Both the position numbers and the translations under genes were made by a program. A DNA stretch of 64,000 nucleotides from Pseudomonas entomophila L48 (GTDB taxonomy: Bacteria > Pseudomonadota > Gammaproteobacteria > Pseudomonadales > Pseudomonadaceae), in the NCBI RefSeq assembly GCF_000026105.1, contig NC_008027.1, positions 5,290,501-5,354,500 on the forward strand. Reading direction: 5' to 3'. The first letter of the stretch is position 1, and every line of letters begins with the position of its first letter. Below the pieces are notes generated by a model that saw nothing but the letters and a program-made list of their open reading frames with translations, had not been told where the DNA came from and did no database searches. This document shows, one piece after another, positions 54,451-64,000 of the stretch.

Positions 54451-55689
54451 ATGCTTGAATTAGTTGCCGCGTTTATCTGCCTCACCACCCTCCTCACCTA
54501 CGTGAACTACCGCTTTATCGGCCTGCCGCCGGCCATTGGCGTGATGGTCACCGCACTGCTGTTTTCCCTGCTGCTCCAGGGCCTGAGCCTGATCGGCTTC
54601 CCCGGCCTGGAAGAGCGCGTCGAAGGCTTGATGAACCAGATCGACTTCAATGACCTGCTGATGCACTGGATGCTGTCGTTCCTGCTGTTCGCCGGCGCCC
54701 TGCACGTCAACCTCGCCGACCTGCGCAGCTACCGCTGGCCGATCGGCCTGCTGGCCACGCTGGGCGTGCTGATCGCCACCGTGGTGATCGGCTACCTGGC
54801 GCACTGGGTGTTCGCCCTGTTCGGCTGGAACGTGCCGCTGATCTACTGCCTGCTGTTCGGCGCGCTGATCTCGCCGACCGACCCGATTGCCGTGCTGGGC
54901 GCCCTGCGTACCGCCAATGCCTCGAAACCGCTGAAGACCACCATCGTCGGTGAGTCGCTGTTCAATGACGGCACCGCGGTGGTGGTGTTCACCGTGTTGC
55001 TGGGCATCATCCAGCTGGGTGAAACCCCAAGCATCGCCGACACCGCCACCCTGTTCGCCCGCGAAGCCATCGGTGGCATCGTCTTCGGTGGCCTGATCGG
55101 CTACGCCACCTACCGCATGATCAAGAGCGTCGAGCAATACCAGGTCGAGGTCATGCTGACCCTGGCGCTGGTCATCGGTGGCTCGGCGATGTGCTACGAG
55201 CTGCACGTCTCGGCGCCGATCGCCATGGTGGTGGCCGGCCTGATCATCGGCAACCTGGGGCGCAACCTGGCGATGAACGACATGACCCGCCGCTACATGG
55301 ACGGTTTCTGGGAACTGATCGACGACATGCTCAATGCCCTGCTGTTCGCGCTGATCGGCCTGGAACTGTTGCTGCTGCCGTTCAACTGGCTGCACCTGGC
55401 GGCTGGTGGCGTGCTGGCGGTGGCGGTGCTGGCCTCGCGCCTGCTGACCGTGGCGCCGGCCATCGTCTTGCTGCGCCGCTGGCGCAGCGTGCCCCAGGGC
55501 ACCATTCGCGTGCTGACCTGGGGTGGCTTGCGCGGTGGCGTGTCGGTGGCCCTGGCGCTGTCGTTGCCGCAGGGCGATGAGCGCGACCTGCTGCTGTCGA
55601 TCACCTACATCGTGGTGCTGTCGTCGATCCTGGTGCAGGGTTTGACAGTAGGAAAAGTGGTGCGCAAGGTGAGCCAACCGGCCGAATGA
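54451..55689 (+). CDS. CPA1-family Na+/H+ antiporter
   Basis: The 412-residue protein has about 12 membrane helices and the CPA1 signature ALISPTDPIAVLGALRTA (helix 5 with the D-P-x-A transport aspartate). FNDGTAVVVFTVLLGIIQ and LTWGGLRGGVSVALALSLP are typical of NhaP/YjcE-type proteins. It exchanges cytoplasmic Na+ (or K+) for protons, supporting pH and salt homeostasis, by family. The ATG at 54451 has AGGA 6 bases upstream; the ORF extension to 54364 is not used. Confidence 0.9.
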   Translation: MLELVAAFICLTTLLTYVNYRFIGLPPAIGVMVTALLFSLLLQGLSLIGFPGLEERVEGLMNQIDFNDLLMHWMLSFLLFAGALHVNLADLRSYRWPIGLLATLGVLIATVVIGYLAHWVFALFGWNVPLIYCLLFGALISPTDPIAVLGALRTANASKPLKTTIVGESLFNDGTAVVVFTVLLGIIQLGETPSIADTATLFAREAIGGIVFGGLIGYATYRMIKSVEQYQVEVMLTLALVIGGSAMCYELHVSAPIAMVVAGLIIGNLGRNLAMNDMTRRYMDGFWELIDDMLNALLFALIGLELLLLPFNWLHLAAGGVLAVAVLASRLLTVAPAIVLLRRWRSVPQGTIRVLTWGGLRGGVSVALALSLPQGDERDLLLSITYIVVLSSILVQGLTVGKVVRKVSQPAE

Positions 55690-55697
55690 CGCGCGGC

Positions 55698-55784
55698 GTA
55701 GGAGCCGGCCTTGCCGGCGAACACCGGCATGGCCGGTGCCATGCACCGCGGTGCCTGGGGTTCGCCAGCAAGGCTGGCTCCTAC
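55698..55784. repeat. REP pair after the antiporter gene
   Basis: The arms GTAGGAGCCGGCCTTGCCGG and its complement (two mismatches, giving GCCAGC and GCTGGC) face each other across a 37-base spacer. Here the units point outward, opposite to most other pairs. Confidence 0.8.
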
Positions 55785-55798
55785 TTCCCTTGCGGCGC

Positions 55799-56200
55799 TT
55801 ATTCGACGGCGCTGTCCGGGAACTGGTCCTGGATGTACTTGATCTCGGTACGCCCGTGCGGTGCCGGCTGGCCATCCTCGCCCAGGTTGACGAAGACCAT
55901 CTTGTCGACGGTCAGAATGGCCTTGCGGGTGATCTTGTTGCGCACTTCGCACTTGAGGGTGATGGAGGTGCGACCGAACGCGGTGGCGGTGATGCCCAGC
56001 TCGATGATGTCGCCCTGGCGCGAGGCGCTGACGAAGTTGATCTCGGAAATGTACTTGGTCACCACGCGCTGGTTGCCCAGCTGGACGATGGCGTAGATCG
56101 CCGCCTCCTCGTCGATCCAGCGCAGCAGGCTGCCGCCGAACAACGTGCCATTGGGGTTGAGGTCTTCGGGTTTTACCCATTTGCGGGTGTGAAAGTTCAT
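55799..56200 (-). CDS. Acyl-CoA thioesterase, hotdog fold (YciA-like)
   Basis: A 133-residue protein of the YciA/acyl-CoA thioesterase group: WVKPEDLNPNGTLFGGSLLRWIDEEAAIYAI carries the N-x-N-G-x-x-F-G-G-xx-M/L-x-W-I-D-E core, with catalytic aspartate in LRWIDE. VTKYISEINFVSASRQGDIIEL is the second strand region. It hydrolyses acyl-CoA to free fatty acid and CoA in the cytoplasm; chain length is unspecified. The ATG at 56200 has AGGAG 5 bases upstream. Convergent with the antiporter across a REP. Confidence 0.9.
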   Translation of the reverse strand: MNFHTRKWVKPEDLNPNGTLFGGSLLRWIDEEAAIYAIVQLGNQRVVTKYISEINFVSASRQGDIIELGITATAFGRTSITLKCEVRNKITRKAILTVDKMVFVNLGEDGQPAPHGRTEIKYIQDQFPDSAVE

Positions 56201-56347
56201 CTGTACTCCTGGCCGGTGGCCTCATGAACGTCGAGCGGCGGGGCGGCGGATCAGCCGGCCCGGCCACGCCCTACATGGTAGTCCCATTGACTTGCGTCAA
56301 CCATGTCCACGCCCTACGACCATTGGTCAGTATCCGCAGGCCGCCGT

Positions 56348-56397
56348 TTGACACCCACCCCCACGGATCTAGCCTGATCCTGTGATCCGCAGATCAC
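56348..56397 (+). promoter_or_regulatory. Predicted promoter and palindrome before the PixA-family pair
   Basis: TTGACA at 56348-56353, a 16-base spacer and TAGCCT at 56370-56375 form a plausible promoter. The palindrome GTGATC-CGCA-GATCAC (56382-56397) sits where transcription would start, so it could be a repressor site. Its half-site spacing does not fit the CRP/Vfr consensus (N8 instead of N6). Confidence 0.45.
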
Positions 56398-56538
56398 TCC
56401 AAGTGGTCGGACAACCGGAACTTGGCATACGGCGCGGCGAGACCGGCATTCGCGGGAAGCGAGGCTCCGGGCAGTGCCAGTGGAGAGCGACTGAGGCTCA
56501 CCATTGACCTACTCGAAATCAGTGAAAGGGAATCCACT

Positions 56539-57045
56539 ATGTCCAGAATCATTGATGTCAGCATCAACTTCGACACCGAAACCATCCTCAAGAAGTTCCC
56601 CAACGCGAGCAAGGACCCGAACAAGCCCACGTTCATCCCGCCGGAACATATCTACATGGTCACCTACCAGGACAACGTCATCTCCGGCCAGGCCGGGGGT
56701 GAATTGCACCTGAAAGGTCGGGTAGGCGATGTGGTCCGCTGGCGCGAGCAGAGCATCTCGTTCGGCTTCGAGCAGTCGGTGATCCTCTATGGGTTCGTAT
56801 CGGACGATCCGAACCATCAACTGCTGGAGGATCCGCGCGCGCTCAAGGCCAAGGTGCAGACCGCCGTACCGAACGCCAACAACAAGACCGTGCCAACCTG
56901 CCAGGTCAACGAAAACTACTACTGGCGCGGCGACCTGCTCGCGCAGGGCAAGGTCACCTACCACTTCAAGTTCATGATCATCGACCGTGACTGCAAGTGC
57001 TGCGGCTACTTCGAATGGGATCCGTTCATCACCATCACCAACTGA
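56539..57045 (+). CDS. AidA/PixA-family inclusion-body protein
   Basis: A 168-residue protein of the AidA/PixA family (PixA from Xenorhabdus forms cytoplasmic protein inclusions; AidA is a quorum-sensing-controlled protein in Burkholderia/Ralstonia). Matches are RIIDVSINFDTETILKKFPNAS, KPTFIPPEHIYMVT, and the C-terminal DCKCCGYFEWDPFITIT. No signal peptide is present. The ATG at 56539 has AAAGGGA 7 bases upstream. A second, diverged family member follows 85 bases on, so the two are probably expressed together. Biological role in Pseudomonas is unknown. Confidence 0.8.
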   Translation: MSRIIDVSINFDTETILKKFPNASKDPNKPTFIPPEHIYMVTYQDNVISGQAGGELHLKGRVGDVVRWREQSISFGFEQSVILYGFVSDDPNHQLLEDPRALKAKVQTAVPNANNKTVPTCQVNENYYWRGDLLAQGKVTYHFKFMIIDRDCKCCGYFEWDPFITITN

Positions 57046-57130
57046 TCCACGCCGCGCACCGCCGAGCCTGGGGCCGGCGGTGCGCGCCTGTACCCGGACC
57101 TATCGTTGGTGCTCAAGGAAGGAGCGCATC

Positions 57131-57643
57131 ATGACTACGGAGAATTCCCCCCATCACTTGCTGCTGATCGTCGACACCCGGGGCCTGCTGGAGGCCTTCG
57201 CGCAACTCCCCGACGACCCCGACGCACCCGCCGAACTCGATCCCCGGCACCTGTGCATCCTGCACACCCGCCCGACATCGGAAGAAACCCTGCTTCTCGA
57301 CTCTCCAGCACTGGACGTGGCGACCGGAGACACCCTGCTCCTCAAGGTGATCCCGGTGGCGCTGCTCGGTGAAGAAATGCTGTTCAGCCACAGCCCCGCC
57401 AGCGAACCGCCGCTGGACATCGAGCTGATCGAACAACGCAACCTGCGCCTGGCGCTCCCCGATGCCTCGGCGCCCCTGCAACCGGAAAGCTGCCTGGTCG
57501 ATACTTATCACTGGCGTATCCAGTGCGACACACCGGGCGAGTTCGCGCTGACCTGGCAGGTCATGGTGCTCGCCCAGGGCTGCGAGCCCATGGCCCACCT
57601 CACCCTGCGTCTTGCATTGCGGACCAACGGCCGCCCTCAGTGA
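57131..57643 (+). CDS. Second AidA/PixA-family protein, diverged
   Basis: A 170-residue protein in tandem with the PixA-like gene, with the same overall design (LLLIVDTRGLLEAFAQLPDD at the start, DTLLLKVIPVALLGEEMLFSH in the middle, CLVDTYHWRIQCDTPGEFALTWQVMVLAQ near the end). It lacks the cysteine-rich tail of its neighbour. The ATG at 57131 has GGAG 6 bases upstream. A paired partner arrangement, for example mixed inclusions, is speculative. Confidence 0.7.
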   Translation: MTTENSPHHLLLIVDTRGLLEAFAQLPDDPDAPAELDPRHLCILHTRPTSEETLLLDSPALDVATGDTLLLKVIPVALLGEEMLFSHSPASEPPLDIELIEQRNLRLALPDASAPLQPESCLVDTYHWRIQCDTPGEFALTWQVMVLAQGCEPMAHLTLRLALRTNGRPQ

Positions 57644-57665
57644 GCCCATCTGTGCTGTTTAGCGC

Positions 57666-59268
<1,603 letters not shown>

Positions 59269-59275
59269 GCGGCGG

Positions 59276-59365
59276 GTTGCCAGTACCCGGTACCTCGCCG
59301 GGCACTGGCTGGCAACGTTTCGAACCGATGTCCGAGCCAGGCCGGCCCCCACCGTCCTGGCTTTT
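59276..59365 (+). promoter_or_regulatory. Two hairpins between ahcY and metF
   Basis: A first strong hairpin pairs GTTGCCAG (59276-59283) with CTGGCAAC (59309-59316), with an inner CCCGG/CCGGG stem. A second pairs GCCAGG (59336-59341) with CCTGGC (59356-59361), followed by TTTTA. The second resembles a weak intrinsic terminator or attenuator that would make metF expression lower than ahcY. No known aptamer was recognised. Confidence 0.5.
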
Positions 59366-59409
59366 ATTTGCAGGCAGCTGCCCAGTGTTCGCTGTCCAAG
59401 GAACCAGAG

Positions 59410-60255
59410 ATGTCACAAGAACGCCGCTACAGTTTCGAGTTCTTCCCCACCAAGACCGACGCCGGCCATGAAAAGCTGATGGGCGTCGCCCGCCAGCTGG
59501 CCAGCTACAACCCGGACTTCTTCTCCTGCACCTACGGTGCCGGTGGCTCGACCCGCGACCGCACGCTCAACACCGTGCTGCAGCTGGAGAGCGAAGTGAA
59601 GGTCCCCGCAGCGCCGCACCTGTCGTGCGTGGGTGACAGCAAGGACGACCTGCGCGCCCTGCTCGCCGAATACAAGGCCGCCGGCATCAAGCGCATCGTC
59701 GCCCTGCGCGGCGACCTGCCCTCCGGCATGGGCATGGCCAGCGGCGAGCTGCGCTACGCCAGCGACCTGGTCGAGTTCATCCGCCAGGAAACCGGCAACC
59801 ACTTCCACCTGGAAGTCGCTGCCTACCCGGAGATGCACCCCCAGGCGCGCAACTTCGAAGTGGACCTGGCCAACTTCGCGCACAAGGTCAAGGCCGGTGC
59901 TGACAGCGCCATCACCCAGTACTTCTTCAACGCCGACAGCTACTTCTACTTCGTCGAGCGTGCGCAGAAGCTGGGCGTGGACATCCCGGTGGTGCCCGGC
60001 ATCATGCCGATCACCAACTACAACAAGCTGGCGCGGTTTTCCGACGCCTGCGGTGCAGAGATCCCGCGCTGGATCCGCAAGCAGCTGGAAGCCTATGCCG
60101 ACGACACCGCCAGCATCCAGGCCTTCGGCGAGGAAGTGATCACTCGCATGTGCGAGCAATTGCTTCAAGGCGGCGCCCCTGGCCTGCACTTCTACACCCT
60201 CAACCAGGCCGAGCCGAGCCTGGCTATCTGGAACAACCTGAAGCTGCCGCGCTGA
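59410..60255 (+). CDS. metF: Methylenetetrahydrofolate reductase
   Basis: MetF reduces 5,10-methylene-THF to 5-methyl-THF, the methyl donor for methionine synthesis from the homocysteine released by AhcY. The 281-residue TIM-barrel flavoprotein has SFEFFPTKTDAGHEKLMG (Glu of the catalytic region), FFSCTYGAGGSTRD and VPGIMPITNYNKLARFSDACG, all family hallmarks. The ATG at 59410 follows AAGGA by 7 bases; the open frame extends 14 codons further upstream without ribosome site. It completes the methionine-cycle pair. Confidence 0.96.
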   Translation: MSQERRYSFEFFPTKTDAGHEKLMGVARQLASYNPDFFSCTYGAGGSTRDRTLNTVLQLESEVKVPAAPHLSCVGDSKDDLRALLAEYKAAGIKRIVALRGDLPSGMGMASGELRYASDLVEFIRQETGNHFHLEVAAYPEMHPQARNFEVDLANFAHKVKAGADSAITQYFFNADSYFYFVERAQKLGVDIPVVPGIMPITNYNKLARFSDACGAEIPRWIRKQLEAYADDTASIQAFGEEVITRMCEQLLQGGAPGLHFYTLNQAEPSLAIWNNLKLPR

Positions 60256-60288
60256 AGGTATTTCCCAGTAATAATTATTTCGAGCTAT

Positions 60289-60328
60289 GAAGAAGGCTTT
60301 GGCTTAGGCTAAAGCCTTCTTCAATTTT
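60289..60328 (+). terminator. Intrinsic terminator of metF
   Basis: 12-base perfect stem GAAGAAGGCTTT/AAAGCCTTCTTC with a 10-base loop, then AATTTT, 33 bases after the metF stop. Confidence 0.9.
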
Positions 60329-60353
60329 GCCTCGCAATAGGTTAGCGGCCAGC

Positions 60354-60563
60354 ATGCAGCCCTCTCCAACCGCCACGCCTCAGCTTGTCTACCTGGCATT
60401 CGGTGCGTCCACCTACCACCAGGAGGCTTGCTTCAGCATTGTCAGCGCCCCGTCCCATCCACGGCCGAGCGAGACCATGGGCAATCTGGTCTACACCGAC
60501 GACCCTGCACCCTACGGCAAGCTGCCCGTGACCCTGCGGCTGCTCCAGCAGCAGAAGGCCTGA
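60354..60563 (+). pseudogene. Short open frame resembling a truncated glycosyltransferase N-terminus
   Basis: The 69-codon frame reads PQLVYLAFGASTYHQEACFSIVSA, then VYTDDPAPYGKLPVTLRLL. The pattern VYLAFG...YHQEA, followed by VYTDxP, resembles the start of nucleotide-sugar-dependent (GT8-like) glycosyltransferases found in Pseudomonas surface-polysaccharide loci. Between them the expected 20 or so residues look scrambled, and the frame stops after 69 codons. I read it as the remnant of a larger gene after loss of the 3' part, although a small functional protein cannot be excluded. It lies directly after the metF terminator. Confidence 0.35.
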
Positions 60564-60600
60564 TCGACATGCCGGGCACGCCACCGCAGGGACACCGACC

Positions 60601-61401
60601 TTGCCTCTGACACGCGCCCTGCTCTCACTCCTGCGCCCTGCCGGCCTTCTGTTGCTCATATGCCTGAGCCCCCAGGCACACAGTGAGCGGCTGCGTATCG
60701 TCAGTGACGACTGGGCCCCTTACCTCTACCAGGTAAATGCCCAGGCCAAAGGCATCGACTACGAAGTCACCAATGAGGTATTCAAACGCCTTGGTGTCGA
60801 GGTGGAGTGGGAATTCCTGCCCTGGAAGCGCTGCATGGCGATGATCCAGCAAGGGCTGGCTGACGGCGTGATGGATACTTTTCGGGTCGAATCGCGTCAG
60901 GGCTATCTGATCTATCCGGACGAGCCCATGTCGGATGTCGAGTTCATCCTGTACCAGGCCCGTGCCCGGCGCCACGCCATCGAACGCCCCGAAGACCTGG
61001 CCGGCCTGACCGTAGGGACCTCACCGGGCTACAACTATGGTGATGCCTTCGATAATTCAGCGTTGTTTCGCCGCGAATCGGCCCCGACTCAGGAAGCCAA
61101 TTTCGGCAAGCTGGCACTGGGGCGCATCGACCTGCTGGTGACCGATCGCCGGGTCGGCCGCTTCCTGAGCCGGCAACTCGGCATGGAGCAGACGGTCGAG
61201 GCCCTCCCCATTGTCATAAGCCGTCGCCAACAGTACCTGGGACTGGCGCGCAAACCGGGCCGAGAGCAACTGGCCAAGGCGTTCTCGGACGAACTGCGGC
61301 GCTTCAAGCAGGAGCCGGCCTACGCCGCCATCGCCTTGCGCTATGACAACCTGGATAACTTTCCTGTCACCGTTGAGCAGCAGGAACGCAGCACGCGCTG
61401 A
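60601..61401 (+). CDS. Periplasmic solute-binding protein, SBP_bac_3 family (orphan)
   Basis: The 266-residue protein has a signal peptide (LLSLLRPAGLLLLICLSPQAHS) and then LRIVSDDWAPYLYQVNAQAKGIDYEVTNEVFKRLGVEVEWEFLPWKRCMAMIQQGLADG, the typical family-3 opening. Later KLALGRIDLLVTDRRVGRFLSRQLG follows. There is no permease or ATPase gene next to it. The start is a TTG at 60601 with AGGGA 8 bases upstream; the ATG at 60569 is in another frame. It differs in sequence from the other lone binding protein at 32924-33661. Confidence 0.82.
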   Translation: MPLTRALLSLLRPAGLLLLICLSPQAHSERLRIVSDDWAPYLYQVNAQAKGIDYEVTNEVFKRLGVEVEWEFLPWKRCMAMIQQGLADGVMDTFRVESRQGYLIYPDEPMSDVEFILYQARARRHAIERPEDLAGLTVGTSPGYNYGDAFDNSALFRRESAPTQEANFGKLALGRIDLLVTDRRVGRFLSRQLGMEQTVEALPIVISRRQQYLGLARKPGREQLAKAFSDELRRFKQEPAYAAIALRYDNLDNFPVTVEQQERSTR

Positions 61402-61623
61402 TTGCTCTGTTATACTCGGGCCTTCCCGCCAGGCTCACGCCCGGACGCTCGGCCTCACCACAGGCATCCCAAACGACGGCAGCATCTCCATGATGCCCGC
61501 CAAGCGTTTCCCGGATGCACCGTGAAAGCCCAGCTGGACCGGACGCGATCGCATCCCTCCGATGCCCGTCGCGCCAGGCAGAACACCCCATCGGGCCCAG
61601 CCCCCACGAGAACAGGATTGCCC

Positions 61624-63528
61624 ATGTCCTTTGCTTCCCTCGGTCTCTCCGAGGCTCTTGTCCGCGCTATCGAGGCTGCGGGCTATACCCAGCCCACTCC
61701 GGTGCAACAGCGGGCCATTCCCGCCGTGTTGCAAGGCCGCGACCTGATGGTTGCCGCCCAGACAGGTACTGGTAAAACCGGCGGCTTCGCGCTTCCGATT
61801 CTCGAGCGCCTGTTCCCAGGTGGCCACCCCGACAAGTCGCAACGCCATGGCCCGCGCCAGCCGCGCGTGCTGGTGCTCACGCCAACCCGCGAGCTGGCAG
61901 CCCAAGTGCACGACAGCTTCAAGGTCTATGCCCGCGACCTGAATTTCATCAGTGCCTGCATCTTCGGCGGCGTCGGCATGAACCCGCAGGTCCAGGCCAT
62001 GGCCAAGGGCGTCGACGTGCTGGTCGCCTGCCCAGGCCGCCTGCTCGACCTGGCCGGCCAAGGCAGCGTCGACCTCTCCCGCGTCGAGATCCTGGTCCTG
62101 GACGAAGCCGACCGCATGCTCGACATGGGCTTCATCCACGATGTCAAGAAAGTGCTCGCGCGCCTGCCAGCCAAGCGCCAGAACCTGCTGTTCTCGGCCA
62201 CCTTCTCCAAAGACATCACCGACCTGGCCGACAAGCTGCTGCACAACCCCGAGCGTATCGAGGTCACGCCGCCGAACACCACGGTCGAGCGTATCGAGCA
62301 GCGCGTCTATCGCCTGCCGGCCAGCCACAAGCGTGCGCTGCTGGCGCACCTGATCACCCTGGGTGCCTGGGAACAGGTGCTGGTGTTCACTCGCACCAAG
62401 CATGGCGCCAACCGCCTGGCCGAGTATCTGGAGAAGCACGGCCTGACCGCCGCCGCGATCCACGGCAACAAGAGTCAGAACGCGCGCACCAAGGCCCTGG
62501 CCGACTTCAAGGCCAACACCGTGCGTGTGCTGGTCGCCACCGATATCGCCGCCCGCGGCCTGGACATCGACCAGTTGCCCCACGTGGTCAACTTCGAACT
62601 GCCCAACGTCGAGGAAGACTATGTGCACCGCATTGGCCGTACCGGCCGTGCCGGTCGCTCGGGCGAGGCCATCTCGATGGTCGCGCCGGACGAAGAGAAG
62701 CTACTCAAGAGCATCGAGCGCGTCACCAAGCAGAAGATCCCCGATGGCGATCTGATGGGCTTTGACGCATCGACCGTCGAGGCGGAGAAGCCGGAAGTCC
62801 GCGAACGCCAGCAGAACAACGGCCGCGGAGGCCGCAACCAGCAACCTCGCGGCGAAGGCGGCAAGGAAGGCAGTGGCGGGCGCAAGGACAAGGGCAAGGA
62901 CAAAGGCAAGCAGAAGCCTGCCGCCGAGAAGCAGGCCGACAAGGAAAAGTCCGGCGACAAGCAGCAGCAAGGCCAGCAACGCAAGCCGCGTGACAAGAAG
63001 CCGCGCCAGCAGCAAGCTTCCCAGGGCCAGAAAGCAACGCCATCGGCACCTGCCGACCGTGATCCGGAAGAGTTTCTGGACGACGATGTCGACAATTTCG
63101 GTAACCGCGCCGACTACGTCAGCCCCTACCAGAACGCCAAGAACCAGGGCCGCAACCGCCGCCCGGGCGGCAATGCCGGGCAGGGTCAGGGCAACGGTCA
63201 GCGTAGCGGCGGTGGTCAAGGTCAGGGTCAAGGCCGTGGCAACAGCCAGCAGCGTCAGGGCCAGAACCAGGGCTCCGGCGAAAAACGCGCCCGCAGTGGC
63301 GGTGGCAGTAACGGTGGTGCTCGTCGCGACAACAACGGCGGCCGCAACCGCCGCGACGACACCGCGCGCCAGGAGCCGGCGGTGCGCAACCCGCGCGAGC
63401 CGCAGAACACCCCGGTGATCATCCGCAAGGAATCCAAGCTCGACCGTTATCCGACGCCCGAGCAATTGGACGACCTGCCAAGCCGCCCACGGGGTGAGCG
63501 CCCGGCGCTGTTGACCCGCAAGGGTTGA
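61624..63528 (+). CDS. rhlE: ATP-dependent RNA helicase RhlE with long disordered tail
   Basis: A DEAD-box helicase of 634 residues, active in rRNA/mRNA structure remodelling and growth in the cold. It has the Q motif ([10 protein letters not shown]), AQTGTGKT near 48, [18 protein letters not shown] near 159, FSATFS, and [10 protein letters not shown] near 334. After about residue 390 comes a basic, glycine/glutamine/lysine-rich tail with GRGGRN and KDKGKDKGK segments, and a short conserved end [18 protein letters not shown]. The ATG at 61624 has AGGA 6 bases upstream. The 222-base upstream region has TATACT at 61411-61416 but no good -35. The tail likely binds RNA or supports condensates, as in other RhlE proteins. 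Confidence 0.93.
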   Translation: MSFASLGLSEALVRAIEAAGYTQPTPVQQRAIPAVLQGRDLMVAAQTGTGKTGGFALPILERLFPGGHPDKSQRHGPRQPRVLVLTPTRELAAQVHDSFKVYARDLNFISACIFGGVGMNPQVQAMAKGVDVLVACPGRLLDLAGQGSVDLSRVEILVLDEADRMLDMGFIHDVKKVLARLPAKRQNLLFSATFSKDITDLADKLLHNPERIEVTPPNTTVERIEQRVYRLPASHKRALLAHLITLGAWEQVLVFTRTKHGANRLAEYLEKHGLTAAAIHGNKSQNARTKALADFKANTVRVLVATDIAARGLDIDQLPHVVNFELPNVEEDYVHRIGRTGRAGRSGEAISMVAPDEEKLLKSIERVTKQKIPDGDLMGFDASTVEAEKPEVRERQQNNGRGGRNQQPRGEGGKEGSGGRKDKGKDKGKQKPAAEKQADKEKSGDKQQQGQQRKPRDKKPRQQQASQGQKATPSAPADRDPEEFLDDDVDNFGNRADYVSPYQNAKNQGRNRRPGGNAGQGQGNGQRSGGGQGQGQGRGNSQQRQGQNQGSGEKRARSGGGSNGGARRDNNGGRNRRDDTARQEPAVRNPREPQNTPVIIRKESKLDRYPTPEQLDDLPSRPRGERPALLTRKG

Positions 63529-63533
63529 GGCCT

Positions 63534-63591
63534 GTTCGCCGGCAAGCCGGCTCCTACACGGATCCCTGTAGGAGCCGGCTTGCCGGCGAAC
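63534..63591. repeat. REP pair after rhlE
   Basis: Perfect 25-base inverted arms with core GCCGGCAAGCCGGCTCCTAC and an 8-base loop, starting 5 bases after the rhlE stop. Confidence 0.92.
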
Positions 63592-63601
63592 CTGTACGAC
63601 A

Positions 63602-63644
63602 CACCAACAAAAACGCCGCCCATTGGGCGGCGTTTTTGTTGGTG
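63602..63644. terminator. Bidirectional terminator between rhlE and yceI
   Basis: The 21-base arms CACCAACAAAAACGCCGCCCA and TGGGCGGCGTTTTTGTTGGTG pair with almost no loop. The A and T runs sit inside the stem, so it can end transcription from both convergent genes. Confidence 0.9.
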
Positions 63645-63651
63645 CAACCGA

Positions 63652-64000
63652 TTACTTCTGCTTCACGCCTTCGACGCTGATGTCCAGGTCCAGGGTCTGC
63701 GAGGTAGCGCCCGGGCCCTTGATACCGAAGTCGTTCAGGTTCAGGGTGGTGGTGGCGTTGAAGCCAGCACGCTCGCCGCCCCACGGGTCCTTGCCTTCGC
63801 CATTGAACACAGCCTTGAAGGTGACCGGCTTGGTCACGCCGTGCATGGTCAGGTCGCCTGTTACATCAGCGGTCTTGTCGCCAGTCGACTTGACACTGGT
63901 GGAGACGAACTTGGCTTCCGGGTACTTTTTCACATCCAGGAAGTCTTTGCTGGCGATGTGCTTGTCTCGCTCGGCGTGGTTCGACCACAGGCTGGCAGTC
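63652..64000 (-). CDS. YceI-family lipocalin-like periplasmic protein, 5' end cut by window
   Basis: The frame is open to the right edge, so the start and signal peptide are outside the window. The visible 115 residues contain [77 protein letters not shown] and [16 protein letters not shown], the conserved YceI barrel. The family binds isoprenoid-like lipids (TT1927b) and is induced by base or osmotic stress in some bacteria. Ligand and role here are unknown. It is convergent with rhlE across a bidirectional terminator. Confidence 0.92.

Noticed and set aside
56381-56397. CRP/Vfr site upstream of the PixA-like gene
   Set aside because: TGTGA and TCAC half-sites are spaced by 8 bases, not the 6 expected for CRP/Vfr.

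Overview
The window is chromosomal DNA of a fluorescent Pseudomonas, most likely of the P. putida/entomophila/mosselii group. The evidence is the high GC content, the gene order hldE-msbA-waaL to carbamoyltransferase-rlmJ-putP/putA, the block metK/regulator-tkt-epd-pgk-fba, the SAH riboswitch before ahcY, and about fifteen copies of the short GC-rich REP palindromes typical of this genus. No tRNA, rRNA, insertion sequence, prophage or CRISPR array was seen. The species assignment is inference from remembered gene order.

Region 1 (1-12974) is the lipopolysaccharide core locus. It holds hldE (cut by the left edge), msbA, waaL, a Kdo/WaaP-like kinase, three or four glycosyltransferases, a PIG-L deacetylase (DnpA type), Mig-14 and a NodU-type carbamoyltransferase. 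Several of these genes overlap by a few bases, so translation is probably coupled. Region 2 (13111-20009) is rlmJ and the divergent proline genes putP/putA, with seven GTTGCA operator half-sites between them. Region 3 (20099-21553) is a less GC-rich island with two tandem genes of unknown function, the best candidate here for something undescribed.

Region 4 (21554-32911) carries an acyl-CoA dehydrogenase, a TldD/TldE-like pair, a DHA2 exporter, the RNA helicase DbpA, a YhiN-like flavoprotein and a YccS-type membrane protein. Region 5 (32924-39602) has a lone periplasmic binding protein, a dehydratase/ornithine-cyclodeaminase-like pair with a YheO/DauR-type regulator, a winged-helix protein, a YgjP-type metallopeptidase and a receiver-GGDEF-EAL protein. 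Region 6 (39905-48763) is central carbon metabolism (tkt, epd, pgk, two lipoproteins, fba), divergent from an ArsR-methyltransferase regulator and metK.

Region 7 (48853-57643) is a mixed set: exported-looking LigB, DUF1090, cytochrome c, MltA, MAPEG, EamA transporter, Na+/H+ antiporter, thioesterase and two AidA/PixA inclusion-body proteins. Region 8 (57666-64000) has the SAH riboswitch-ahcY-metF unit, a gene remnant, a second lone binding protein, rhlE, and a YceI protein cut by the right edge.

The S-adenosylmethionine cycle is a theme: metK, ahcY and metF all lie here under visibly different controls. metK follows a regulator whose promoter abuts a perfect 30-bp palindrome, ahcY has an RNA aptamer, and metF lies behind hairpins. 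All start sites were chosen by eye from ribosome-binding sites and family knowledge.
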